Translations under genes and position numbers: made by a program | Notes under the pieces: model-generated | What the model was told of the DNA's origin: nothing | Databases searched by the model: none | The model's input: only the letters and a program-made list of their open reading frames with translations | NCBI GenBank assembly: GCA_016869675.1 | Contig: VGDP01000027.1 | Span: 1 to 43,088 of the forward strand | Direction: 5' to 3' | Source of the DNA: Alphaproteobacteria bacterium | GTDB taxonomy: Bacteria > Pseudomonadota > Alphaproteobacteria > SP197 | DNA: 43,088 nucleotides | Shown here: in pieces, positions 16,628-24,896 of the stretch | How the letters are laid out: each line of letters begins with the position of its first letter | How positions within the stretch are numbered: position 1 is the first letter of the stretch

Positions 16628-17842
16628 TCAGACGGCGGCGGCCTGGCGCACCTTGAGCACGCCCAGCTTCTCGCCCACGTGCTCGAAGACCTCGACGATC
16701 CGGCGGATCTGCGGCCGGGTGTGCGCCGCCGAAATGCTGCAACGAAGGAGCGCGATGCCGTTGGGCGTCGCGGGCGGCAGGGCCAGGTTGACGTAGACGC
16801 CGTTCTCGAGCAGCGCGCTCCAGAACTGGATCGTGGTCGCGACATCCTGGAGCTGCACCGCCACCACCGGACTGATCTGCGGGCCGACCACGAAGCCGCG
16901 CCAGGACAGGCCGTCGTGCAACGCGCGCGCGTTGCCCATCAAACGGGTGCGCAGCTCGGGCCGGCGCACCAGCACCTCGAGCGCCTTGAGCACCGAGGCC
17001 ATGGTGCTGGGCGGCAGCGACGCCGTGAACATGTACGGGCGGCACGCCACGCGCAGCACATCGAACTCGTCGTGGTCCGAGACGCAGAAGCCGCCGACGG
17101 CGCCCAGGCTCTTGCTGAACGTGCCGACCACGAAGTCGACGTCGGCCTCGACGTCCGCCTCCTCGGCCAGACCACGGCCCGTGCGGCCCAGCACGCCCAT
17201 GGAGTGCGCTTCGTCGACCATCAGATAGGCGCCGTGCCGGCGCTTCACCTCGACGAAGGCGGCCAGCGGCGCGCGGTCGCCCAGCATGCTGTAGATGCCT
17301 TCGGCGATGATCAGGCGCGCACCGCCGTCCTCGGGCAGGCGCCGCAGGCGGCGGTCCAGGTCGTCCGCCTCGTTGTGGCGGAACCGCGTCACCTTCGCGC
17401 CGCCCAGCCGGCAGCCGTCGTAGATGCTGGCGTGGCAATCGGCGTCGATGATCAGGTGATCGTTGGGCCCGGCCAGGGTCGAGATCATGCCGAGGTTGGC
17501 CTGGTAGCCGGTCGAGAACACCATGCAGTGCCGCCGGCCGAAGAACGCGGCCAGCGCGTCCTCGAGCTGCCGATGGGCCGCGTACGAGCCGTTGGCGATG
17601 CGCGAGCCGGTGGTGCCCGTGCCTTCCTCGTGCAGCGCCGCGACGGCGGCCTCGACGCACTCGGGGTCGAAGGTCAGGCCCAGATAGTTGTTGGTACCGA
17701 CCATTAGGGTCGGCCGGTTGTCGATGATCGCCTCGGTCGGCGACAGCACGCGGTCGATGGCGACCTTGAAGGGGTTGTGGCCGCTCTGGGCGAGACCGCG
17801 ATAGGTCTCGGCCAGGGACGCGAACTTCGCGTACAGGCTCAT
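16628..17842 (-). CDS. spt: Serine palmitoyltransferase (alpha-oxoamine synthase)
   Basis: PLP enzyme that condenses L-serine with a long acyl thioester to form 3-ketosphinganine, the first step of sphingolipid synthesis. The 404-residue protein is collinear with bacterial SPT of the Sphingomonas type: NRPTLMVGTNNYLGLTFDP, FSTGYQANLGMISTLAG, DADCHASIYDGCRLG (His137 stacks on PLP), DEAHSMGVLGRTGRG (Asp210, His213) and the Schiff-base Lys244 in GTFSKSLGAVGGF. RPYMFTASLPPS is a block that favours SPT over biotin-type KAPA synthases. The acyl carrier protein gene ends 2 bp before its start, the pairing known for bacteria that feed SPT from acyl-ACP. 5-aminolevulinate synthase or KAPA synthase are unlikely alternatives given these blocks. 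Confidence 0.87.
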   Translation of the reverse strand: MSLYAKFASLAETYRGLAQSGHNPFKVAIDRVLSPTEAIIDNRPTLMVGTNNYLGLTFDPECVEAAVAALHEEGTGTTGSRIANGSYAAHRQLEDALAAFFGRRHCMVFSTGYQANLGMISTLAGPNDHLIIDADCHASIYDGCRLGGAKVTRFRHNEADDLDRRLRRLPEDGGARLIIAEGIYSMLGDRAPLAAFVEVKRRHGAYLMVDEAHSMGVLGRTGRGLAEEADVEADVDFVVGTFSKSLGAVGGFCVSDHDEFDVLRVACRPYMFTASLPPSTMASVLKALEVLVRRPELRTRLMGNARALHDGLSWRGFVVGPQISPVVAVQLQDVATTIQFWSALLENGVYVNLALPPATPNGIALLRCSISAAHTRPQIRRIVEVFEHVGEKLGVLKVRQAAAV

Positions 17843-17844
17843 GG

Positions 17845-18099
17845 TCAGGCCGCTTCCTTCTTGATCCGGTCGATGGCCATGGCCAGATCGCGCACGGTCT
17901 GGATCTCCGGCAGGTGATTGAGCGAGATGGACACGTCGAAGCGATCCTCGAGCATCATCAGCAGGTCCATCTCGGCCAGAGAATCCAGGTTGAGATCACG
18001 CTTGAGCAATGTTGCCTCGTCGATCTTGAAACGACCCTTGGTGGCGCCTGTCAGCAGCTCGCCGATCGTGCCGACGATCTGCTGGTAGGTCTCGGTCAT
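17845..18099 (-). CDS. Acyl carrier protein for sphingolipid synthesis
   Basis: Small carrier (84 residues) that presents the acyl chain on a phosphopantetheine arm. The attachment Ser sits in RDLNLDSLAEMDLLMMLEDRF, the standard DSL motif at the start of helix 2. The start MTETYQQIV at 18099 (GGAG upstream) matches the usual ACP length; an ATG 20 codons earlier is open but would add a non-conserved tail. It is 2 bp from the serine palmitoyltransferase start, so it is probably the dedicated acyl donor for that enzyme rather than the housekeeping FabF/FabH carrier. Confidence 0.88.
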   Translation of the reverse strand: MTETYQQIVGTIGELLTGATKGRFKIDEATLLKRDLNLDSLAEMDLLMMLEDRFDVSISLNHLPEIQTVRDLAMAIDRIKKEAA

Positions 18100-18361
18100 G
18101 AACGACGGGGCTCCGGCGAACGCCTCTCCCCCGTACGGCGGCTCATTTAGTAGGGTCATGGCTCGGTCAACAAATTGTCATGATAAACAATCAAATTTAG
18201 GATCTTTTCTCAAGCGCAGGCCCAATCGGCGGCGCACGCCCGGAACGGCCGGCAAATGCGACGAAAAGGTCTGCGAAGTCAGCACTTTGAGCGCAATCGA
18301 GGCGGCCCGGAGAGGGGCCAAGGGCCGATCAAAATGTGTTAACGCGTGTTACAAGGGGCAT
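18100..18361 (-). promoter_or_regulatory. Relatively AT-rich leader, candidate acp-spt promoter
   Basis: About 260 bp with no gene between the rhomboid gene and the acyl carrier protein gene. Around 18170-18215 the base composition is clearly more AT-rich than elsewhere in the window (minus strand: TTGAGAAAAGATCC, then TTTGATTGTTTATCAT). A TTGAGA/TGTTTA pair 18 bases apart could be a sigma-70 type promoter, but the match is weak. The placement of the dip just before a two-gene operon is the main argument. Confidence 0.35.
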
Positions 18362-18384
18362 GATTGTCTCACCGTGACACAATC
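18362..18384 (-). terminator. Stem-loop over the rhomboid stop codon
   Basis: GATTGTCTCA (18362-18371) pairs with TGACACAATC (18375-18384) with a single mismatch around a 3-base loop. The arm includes the rhomboid stop codon. No T run follows on the minus strand, so it may be a weak or Rho-assisted end for the long hydrolase-MFS-TfoX-rhomboid unit. Confidence 0.4.
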
Positions 18385-19268
18385 CGCGACCCGGTTCGGC
18401 CCGACGGACCACCGGTCCGGTCGATGGTCCGGTTGCGGACCGCGCCCGTGACGGCGCGGGCAGGCGTGGGCGGTCCCGATGACGACTTGGCGGCGCGCGT
18501 CGTCGGCCGCGTCGTTCGGCCGCCCCACGGAGCCGCCACCGCGCCGCGCCGCGCCGGTTGGCCGGGCCGCGTGAACAAGGGCACGCCGCGTGGGCGTAGG
18601 AGCAGCAGCAGTGCCATGCCCGCGACGAAGCCGCCGACGTGGGCGGACCACGCGACCTCGGCCTCGCCGAGCGTCGGGCGGCCGTCCTGGCCCAAGCCGC
18701 CGGCCACCTGGATGCCCTGGAACACGAACCAGAAGCCCAGGAACAGCCAGGCCGGCACCTTGAACGTGCGGAACAGGAACGGTGGCACGATCATGCGCAC
18801 GCGGGCGAAGGGATAGAGCAGCAGATAGGCGCCGAGCACGCCCGAGATCGCGCCGCTCGCGCCGACCAGGGGGACCCCGGAGGCCGGGTCGCTGGCTACG
18901 TGAACGGCGGTCCCCACCAATCCCGCGAGCAGATAGAGCGCCAGGAAGCGGCCGTGGCCCAGGCGATCCTCGACATTGTTCCCGAATATCCACAGGTACA
19001 GCATGTTGCCGCCCAGGTGCAGCCAGCCGCCGTGCAGGAACATCAGGGTCACCACCGACAATTCGGGGCGGAAACCCTGGAGGAACGGCTCGACCGCGAT
19101 CCGGCCGGTCAGCACCGCGGGTACCATGCCCAGGGTGTAGGCCGCCCACTCCCGCGTGCCGGGACCTAAGGACATCAGCCAGACGAAGGCGCCGATGCAC
19201 GCCGCGATCAGGGCGAGCGTCAGAATCGGCGAGCGCGTGGTCGGGTTGTCGTCGTGGATCGGGATCAT
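18369..19268 (-). CDS. Rhomboid-family intramembrane serine protease
   Basis: Membrane protease that cleaves transmembrane segments of other proteins; 299 residues. The conserved FLHGGWLHLGGNMLYLWIFG (His79, His84, Asn88 oxyanion region) is followed by GASGAISG with the catalytic Ser138 and by SAHVGGFVAG with the catalytic His210. There are six to seven hydrophobic segments. After about residue 225 the protein carries a ~75-residue hydrophilic, Pro/Arg/Gly-rich tail that is unusual and has no recognisable domain. ATG at 19268 overlaps the stop of the TfoX-domain gene. Its substrate is unknown. Placement at the end of a transporter/hydrolase unit may be incidental. Confidence 0.88.
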   Translation of the reverse strand: MIPIHDDNPTTRSPILTLALIAACIGAFVWLMSLGPGTREWAAYTLGMVPAVLTGRIAVEPFLQGFRPELSVVTLMFLHGGWLHLGGNMLYLWIFGNNVEDRLGHGRFLALYLLAGLVGTAVHVASDPASGVPLVGASGAISGVLGAYLLLYPFARVRMIVPPFLFRTFKVPAWLFLGFWFVFQGIQVAGGLGQDGRPTLGEAEVAWSAHVGGFVAGMALLLLLRPRGVPLFTRPGQPARRGAVAAPWGGRTTRPTTRAAKSSSGPPTPARAVTGAVRNRTIDRTGGPSGRTGSRIVSR

Positions 19269-19549
19269 GGCTCAGGGTAGCCGACAGGGCGGTGCTCGGC
19301 CATGGCCTCGGCGCGCAGGGTCTCCTTGAGGTCGGCGGGCAGACGCGTCCAGGGCAGGGGGAGCAGGGCACCGGCCAGGGCCCACAGGGCGTTCAACGAA
19401 GTGTGGCGTGGGTCCGCCGCCTTGAGCCGGCGATAGGCCTCGACCGCGCCGACACGGCGCAGCGCCGCCTCGTCGGCGATGCCGAGCGCGACGAGCCGGC
19501 GCGCCGTTTCGGGGCCGATGTTGCGCAAGTGCGCGAGCGTGCGGCTCAT
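19265..19549 (-). CDS. TfoX C-terminal domain protein
   Basis: A 94-residue protein consisting only of the TfoX/Sxy C-terminal domain: LRNIGPETARRLVALGI (a helix-hairpin-helix-like start), ADEAALRRVGAVEAYRRLKA and SLNALWALAGALLPLPW. In gammaproteobacteria full-length TfoX regulates competence. Stand-alone C-terminal domains are widespread in alphaproteobacteria with no settled function. Both ends overlap neighbours by 4 bp (ATGA with the MFS gene upstream and the rhomboid gene downstream), so it is translated as part of that message. Confidence 0.82.
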   Translation of the reverse strand: MSRTLAHLRNIGPETARRLVALGIADEAALRRVGAVEAYRRLKAADPRHTSLNALWALAGALLPLPWTRLPADLKETLRAEAMAEHRPVGYPEP

Positions 19550-20760
19550 GCGGTGGCGAGCGTCGGCGTCCTTGGTCCATCCCGGATCGTGAGCGCGATC
19601 GCGCCGGCCAGCAGCGCCAGTACCAGCGCGATGATCCAGACCCAGACATAGCGGGCGAACAGATCGAACAGCACGCCGGCCAGGATCATGCCGGTCGCCG
19701 CGCCGAGGCTGTGACCCATGAACAACACGCCGAGCGCGAGCCCCATGATGCCGACGCCAAGCTGACTTGCGACGATCCCGGCGATGACCGGAAAGACCGA
19801 GAAGTTGAGCAGGCCGAACATGGCGGCGAACAGGAACAGCGCGGGCGGATTGCCCGCGATCCCCATGAGCACCACGAACGACAGCGCGCGCAGCACGAAG
19901 ATCGCGGCCAGCAGGGTCGGCCGGTGCATGCGGTCGACCAGCCAGCCGGTCAGGATCATGCCCGCCAGATTGCCGGCGGCGAGCACCGAGAAGGCGCGCG
20001 CGCTCTCGAGCGGCACGTAGCCACACAGCGCCGCGTAGGGGAACAGGTGGGTCTCGACGACGCCGGTGGTCGTGAAGCCGCACAGCGTGAAGCTGGCGAA
20101 CAGTGCGCGGAACGTGTGGCTGCGCGCGAGCCGGCGCAGCCGGTCGCCGAGCGATTCACGCGCCTGCGCGGCGTGCAGCGTCACCGGCGTGCGCCGGCCG
20201 GTGACCAGCCAGACCGCCGGCATCAGCAGCAGCGCGAGGGCGGCGTTGGCGGCGAAGGGCAGGTTCCACGCCACGTTGGCCAGCAGCCAGGCCATGACCG
20301 GGATGAGCAGGAGTTGGCCGGCCGTCGAACCGGCGATCGCCAGCGCGGTCGCCAGGCCGCGCCGGGTCGCGAACCAGGCGGCGACCACCGCGGCGATGAC
20401 GTGCTGGGCGACGAAGCCGTAGCCGATGCCGCCGAGCACGCCGAGCGCGGCCAGGAACTCCCAGCGCGTGGTGGCGCCGTAGGCGACGAGGCCGGTGCAG
20501 GCCAGACCGGCGAGCCCGGCCAGCAGGACCGGGCGCGCGCCGAAGCGATCGGCCAGATTGCCGGCCAGGGGCGAGGCGATCGCCGTGGCCGCCAGCGCGA
20601 TCGCGCCGGCCGAGGACGCGAAGGCGCGCGTCCAGCCGAACGTCTCCTCCCACGAGGTCATGGTCAGGCCCAGCAGCGCGCGCCCGGTGAAGCTGACGGC
20701 GAGCGCGCCGAAGCCGACCGCGACTACGGCCCACGCGCGGCGCCCCGGCGCCGGGCTCAT
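19546..20760 (-). CDS. Major facilitator superfamily transporter
   Basis: Twelve-helix secondary transporter, 404 residues. The ATG at 20760 shares a base with the stop of hydrolase A (TGATG), a typical coupled arrangement. It has GNLADRFGARPVLLAG after helix 2 (the MFS signature GxLaDrxGrrxxl) and GWLVDRMHRPTLLA at the matching place of the second half. The sequence resembles the oxalate/formate-antiporter-like and monocarboxylate-like MFS clades (WEETFGWTRAFASSAGAI, GGIGYGFVAQHVIAAVVAAWF). Given the translational coupling with a CocE/NonD hydrolase, it may import that enzyme's substrate or export its product. Confidence 0.87.
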   Translation of the reverse strand: MSPAPGRRAWAVVAVGFGALAVSFTGRALLGLTMTSWEETFGWTRAFASSAGAIALAATAIASPLAGNLADRFGARPVLLAGLAGLACTGLVAYGATTRWEFLAALGVLGGIGYGFVAQHVIAAVVAAWFATRRGLATALAIAGSTAGQLLLIPVMAWLLANVAWNLPFAANAALALLLMPAVWLVTGRRTPVTLHAAQARESLGDRLRRLARSHTFRALFASFTLCGFTTTGVVETHLFPYAALCGYVPLESARAFSVLAAGNLAGMILTGWLVDRMHRPTLLAAIFVLRALSFVVLMGIAGNPPALFLFAAMFGLLNFSVFPVIAGIVASQLGVGIMGLALGVLFMGHSLGAATGMILAGVLFDLFARYVWVWIIALVLALLAGAIALTIRDGPRTPTLATA

Positions 20761-22781
20761 CACACCAGCTTGCGCGGCACCGAGCGCGTCCAGGAGCGCG
20801 CGAACACGCGACGTTCGCCGTCGAAGGCCTCGAGGTCCGCCTCGATCTGGAAATGGCTGGCCGTCGCGGTCATGACCGTGCGCGCCTCGATGCGCGGGTG
20901 CCAGCCGTCGTGGCCGAGCGCCAGCGTCATGGTGTTGGCGTGGCGCGCGCTCAAGGGGTCGCGCGCGTCGATGCTGTAGCGGGTCGCCTTGGCGAAGCGC
21001 GCATCGACGCCGATCGCCTCGATGCGCTCCGTGCCCTCATCGCGCATCACCGTGTAGGTGGTCAACCCCGTGGCGAGATCCTGATCGACGCCCCGCTGCG
21101 CGATGCGCGGCGTAAGGCGCGTGCTGAGCCCCGGCGCGGCCATGGCGGGCGGCGGGAACGCGACGGCCACATCCTCGGGGCGCGGCGCGCGCGCCGGCAG
21201 GGTCAGGCGCGAGGCCCCGGCGGCGATCGCGAGCGTCGCGGCTACGGGCGCGGGCCAGACGATCGGCCAGTAGCAGGTCGAGACGGCGAGCCGCACGCGG
21301 TGGCCCGGCGCGAAGGCGTGGCCACAGTCGTTGAGCTGGACGCGCACGCGCTCGGCCTTGCCGGGCTTGAGTGGCCGCGGCCGCGCGTGCCCGCGCCGGT
21401 GGGTCAGGTTGAGCACGCCGAACGAGACGCGCAGCGACGTGCCGTCGGGCGCCACGTCGCACAGGCGGACCACGACCGTGGCGACCGGCCGGTCGGCCGC
21501 GACCGTCAGCTCGACCACCGGCGCGCCCAGGATTTCGAGGGGCGCGTCGAGCGGCGCGGCATCGAACACGAGCGACTTGCCGTCGTCCTCGCGCTGGTCG
21601 TGGGGCAGCTCGGGCGTCTGGCCGCCCAGGCCGTAGGCGCACCATTCGCCGCCGGCCAGGCCGGTGGTCTGCGGCGAGCAGGCGGTGAGCACGCGCTTGG
21701 CACCGGCGCGCGCGGCCAGCCCGTCGTGGTTCAGGTGCAGGACGCTGGCGCCGACGCCGGGCCCCGGCCACGCCCGCTCGGCCACCCAATGGCCCGGCCG
21801 TTCAGGATGGTGGGAGCACGGCGGCACGTAGTGCTGCACCCAAGCGCGCAGCATGGGTTCGTCCATGATTCCGGTCGCGCGGCCCTTGAGCCAGTGGTCC
21901 CAGAAGCGCAACGCCTCCTGCAGGAAGCCGATGGCCGGGCCGGGGATGCCGTCGTAGGGGTAGGTATGGCCCCACGGCCCGACGATGCCGAGGCGCGGGC
22001 ACGCCAGGTTGGCGAGCACCCGGAACACCGCGTTGGAGTAGCCGTCGGCCCAGCCGCCGATGGCCATGACCGCGCAGCGGATCGCACCGTAGTCCTCGCA
22101 GACCGAACCGTGCTTCCAGTAGCCGTCGCGGAACGGATGGCGCAGCCAGGTCTCGAAGTAGGGTGTCACCGCGTCGATCCGCGCGCGCCACGTCTCGCGC
22201 CAGCCGTCGCCGACCACGTGCGGGTCGGGCGCGCGGCCCATGATCGCGAAGAACGCCGTGCCCCAGTTCAGGTTGTCGTTGAGCAGCGCGCCGCCCATGT
22301 AGTGCATGTCGTCGGCGTAGCGATCGTCGGTGAACGCCACCGGGATGATCGCCTTCAGCGCGGGCGGCCGGCGCGCCGCGACCTGCAGGCAGTTGAACCC
22401 GCCCCACGAGATGCCGGTCATGCCGACGCTGCCGTTGCACCAGGGCTGCGCCGCCAGCCAGGCGATCGCGGCGACGGCGTCGTCCTGCTCCTGCTTCGTG
22501 TATTCGTCGATCAGAATGCCCTCGGAATCGCCCGAGCCGCGGATGTCTAGGCGCACGCAGGCGTAGCCGTGGCCCGCCCAGTAGGCGTGCATGGGATCGT
22601 CGCCGAGTCGGGTGCCGTCGCGCCGGCGGTAGGGGATGTACTCCAGGATCGCCGGCACCGGATCGCGCTCGGCGTCCTCGGGCAGCCAGACGCGCGCCGC
22701 CAGGCGCACGCCGTCGGGCATGGGTATCCACACGGTCTCCAGCTCGTGGACCTTGCGCGGGAACGCGGTGACGATGGTCAT
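20760..22781 (-). CDS. CocE/NonD-family hydrolase, paralogue A
   Basis: Alpha/beta hydrolase of the X-Pro dipeptidyl-peptidase/cocaine esterase (S15) superfamily, which cleaves esters, amides or acyl-peptide bonds; 673 residues. Catalytic residues read directly: Ser125 in GISWGGF, Asp246 in GGWADGYSNAV, His272 in GPWGHTYP, with the oxyanion Tyr51 in YIPYRRRD. The N-terminal ~300 residues form the hydrolase plus cap domain. The C-terminal ~250 residues match the jelly-roll domain of the family (LEILGAPVVELTVAADRPVA, VRLCDVAPDGTS). No export signal, so it is probably cytoplasmic. It is third in a tandem of three paralogues and coupled to the MFS gene. Substrate unknown. Confidence 0.88.
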   Translation of the reverse strand: MTIVTAFPRKVHELETVWIPMPDGVRLAARVWLPEDAERDPVPAILEYIPYRRRDGTRLGDDPMHAYWAGHGYACVRLDIRGSGDSEGILIDEYTKQEQDDAVAAIAWLAAQPWCNGSVGMTGISWGGFNCLQVAARRPPALKAIIPVAFTDDRYADDMHYMGGALLNDNLNWGTAFFAIMGRAPDPHVVGDGWRETWRARIDAVTPYFETWLRHPFRDGYWKHGSVCEDYGAIRCAVMAIGGWADGYSNAVFRVLANLACPRLGIVGPWGHTYPYDGIPGPAIGFLQEALRFWDHWLKGRATGIMDEPMLRAWVQHYVPPCSHHPERPGHWVAERAWPGPGVGASVLHLNHDGLAARAGAKRVLTACSPQTTGLAGGEWCAYGLGGQTPELPHDQREDDGKSLVFDAAPLDAPLEILGAPVVELTVAADRPVATVVVRLCDVAPDGTSLRVSFGVLNLTHRRGHARPRPLKPGKAERVRVQLNDCGHAFAPGHRVRLAVSTCYWPIVWPAPVAATLAIAAGASRLTLPARAPRPEDVAVAFPPPAMAAPGLSTRLTPRIAQRGVDQDLATGLTTYTVMRDEGTERIEAIGVDARFAKATRYSIDARDPLSARHANTMTLALGHDGWHPRIEARTVMTATASHFQIEADLEAFDGERRVFARSWTRSVPRKLV

Positions 22782-22855
22782 GGTGGGCTGCGATCCTTCG
22801 GCAGTGGGTTCGGGGTAGCGGCGGTGGCCGATGCAACGGCCATCGCCACCTTACG

Positions 22856-24880
22856 TCAAACGAGATCGCGCGGGATGCGCGCGTCCCAGCGCTTCTCGGC
22901 CACGCGCTCGTCGCCGTCGTAAGCGTTGAGCTCGCCCTTGACCAGGAAGTGATCGCGTGTGGCGGTCACGACCGTGCGGGCGGCGGTGCGCACGCGCCAG
23001 CCCGGGCGGGCGTACTCGGTCGTCCGCCACATCTCGGTGCGCGCGCTCAAGGGATCGTCGTCGCGCACCGACAGCGCCTCGCCGGTCCAGTAGCCGACCT
23101 CTAGCCCGATCCTGGTCATGCGGTAGCGCCCGACGTCCTCCTGCACGCGCAGCGTCGTGGTGCCGGTCAGCACGTCGCGTTCGAGCACGCGGCGCGACAC
23201 CGACGGCTCGAGCTGCTCGCGCTCGACACCCGGCGCCAGCTCGACCTCGGGGAACAGCGTCATGGCGGCGTCGGCCTCGCGCGGCGGCCGCTCGGGCAAC
23301 TCGAGCTTGCTCGCGCCCGCATGAAGCGTGAGCGTCACTGGCTCGGGCGCGGGAAACACCATAGGCCAGTACGTGGTGGAGATCGCGACCCGCAGCCGGT
23401 GTCCGGGGTCCACCGCGTAGGCGATGTCGTTGAGCTGGACACGCACCGTGGTGCGCTGTTTGGGCACCATGGGCTTCGGGAACTCGTGGCTGTCGCGGTG
23501 CGTCAGGTTCAGGAGGCCGTATGTGATGCGCGTGACCTCGCCCTGCGGCGCGACCGTGCCGAGCCGCACGGCGACGAAACCCACCGGCTTGTCGATGGCC
23601 AGGTCGAGCTGGACGACCGGCGCCCCCAGGATCTCGAGCCGTTCCGCGAGCGGCGGCGAATCGAAGACCAGCGAGCGGCCGTCGTCCTCGCGCTGGTCGG
23701 TCGGGAACTCCGGGCCCGTGCCGCCGGTGCCGTAGGGGCACCATTCGCCGGCGGCGAGGCCGACGGTCTGCGGCGACACGGTCGTCAGCGCGGCTTCGGC
23801 CCGGGCGCGCCGGCCGAGGCCGTCGTGGTTCAGCGTCCAGAGGCGCGTCTTGATGCGCGGGCTGGGCCACTTGGTCTCGCCGACCCAGCGCCCCGGGCAC
23901 GTCTCGTAGAAGCCCTTGGCGGGGACTTTCTCCTGCATCCAGACGCGCAGCATCGGTTCGTCCATGATGCCGGTGGCCTGGCCCTTCAGCCAGTGATCCC
24001 ACCAGCGCAGCCCTTCCTGCAGGAAGCCGATCGCCGGGCCGGGGATAGCGTTGTGCGGGAACTTGTGCGCCCACGGCCCGATCAGGCCGAGGCGCGGTGT
24101 CCTGAGGTGTGCCAGCATGCGCGGAATGGCGTTGGAGTAGCCGTCCAGCCAGCCGCCCACCGCGAACACGGCGCAACGCACATCGTCGTAGTTCTCGCAG
24201 ATCGAGCCGTGCTTCCAGAACGCGTCGCGGCGCTGGTGGCGCATCCACTCCTCGACGGGGAACGCCGCGGCCGCCAGCCGCTCGCGGTACATGGCGCGCC
24301 AGCGCTCGCCGACCAGCGCCGGGTCCGGCGCGCGCGGCAGCCAGCCGAAGAACGTGGTGCCCCAGTCGACGTTGTCGTTGAGCAGGCAGCCGCCCATGTA
24401 GTGCATGTCGTCGGCGTAGCGGTCGTCCGTCGAGCACGACGTGATGATCGCTTTCAGCGCCGGCGGCCGGCGCGCCGCGACCTGCAGGCTGTTGAAGCCG
24501 CCCCACGAGTTGCCGATCATGCCGACCGCGCCGGTGCACCAGGGCTGGGCGGCCAGCCAGGCGATGGCGTCCACCGCGTCGTCCTGCTCCTGCTCCAGGT
24601 ACTCGTCGACCATGACGCCGTCGGATTCGCCCGAACCGCGCATGTCGAGCCGCACCGTGGCGTAGCCGTGCCCGGCCCAGTAGGGGTGCATGGGCTCGTC
24701 GCGCAGCGCCGTGAAGTCGCGCTTGCGGTAGGGGATGTACTCCAGGATCACGGGCACGGGTTTGCGCTCGGCGTCCTCGGGCAGCCAGACGCGCGCGGCC
24801 AGCCGCGCCCCGTCGGGCATCGGGACCCAAAGGTTCTCGATCTCGCGCACGGGGCGCGGAAAACGGTTGACGATCTTCAC
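22856..24880 (-). CDS. CocE/NonD-family hydrolase, paralogue B
   Basis: Second tandem paralogue, 674 residues, fully collinear with A over the first 280 positions. Triad: Ser125 in GNSWGGF, Asp246 in GGWLDGYSN, His272 in GPWAHKFP; Tyr51 in YIPYRKRD. The residue before the nucleophile is Asn here instead of Ile, and the cap region (EWMRHQRRDAFWKHGSICEN) also differs, which suggests a changed substrate pocket. GTG start at 24880 gives the same N-terminus (VKIVNRFPRPV) as the others and has GGGAG upstream. It is 16 bp from the end of paralogue C and 74 bp from the start of A, consistent with one transcript. The C-terminal jelly roll is intact. Confidence 0.88.
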   Translation of the reverse strand: MKIVNRFPRPVREIENLWVPMPDGARLAARVWLPEDAERKPVPVILEYIPYRKRDFTALRDEPMHPYWAGHGYATVRLDMRGSGESDGVMVDEYLEQEQDDAVDAIAWLAAQPWCTGAVGMIGNSWGGFNSLQVAARRPPALKAIITSCSTDDRYADDMHYMGGCLLNDNVDWGTTFFGWLPRAPDPALVGERWRAMYRERLAAAAFPVEEWMRHQRRDAFWKHGSICENYDDVRCAVFAVGGWLDGYSNAIPRMLAHLRTPRLGLIGPWAHKFPHNAIPGPAIGFLQEGLRWWDHWLKGQATGIMDEPMLRVWMQEKVPAKGFYETCPGRWVGETKWPSPRIKTRLWTLNHDGLGRRARAEAALTTVSPQTVGLAAGEWCPYGTGGTGPEFPTDQREDDGRSLVFDSPPLAERLEILGAPVVQLDLAIDKPVGFVAVRLGTVAPQGEVTRITYGLLNLTHRDSHEFPKPMVPKQRTTVRVQLNDIAYAVDPGHRLRVAISTTYWPMVFPAPEPVTLTLHAGASKLELPERPPREADAAMTLFPEVELAPGVEREQLEPSVSRRVLERDVLTGTTTLRVQEDVGRYRMTRIGLEVGYWTGEALSVRDDDPLSARTEMWRTTEYARPGWRVRTAARTVVTATRDHFLVKGELNAYDGDERVAEKRWDARIPRDLV

Positions 24881-24896
24881 GGCCGGGCTCCCAGGG

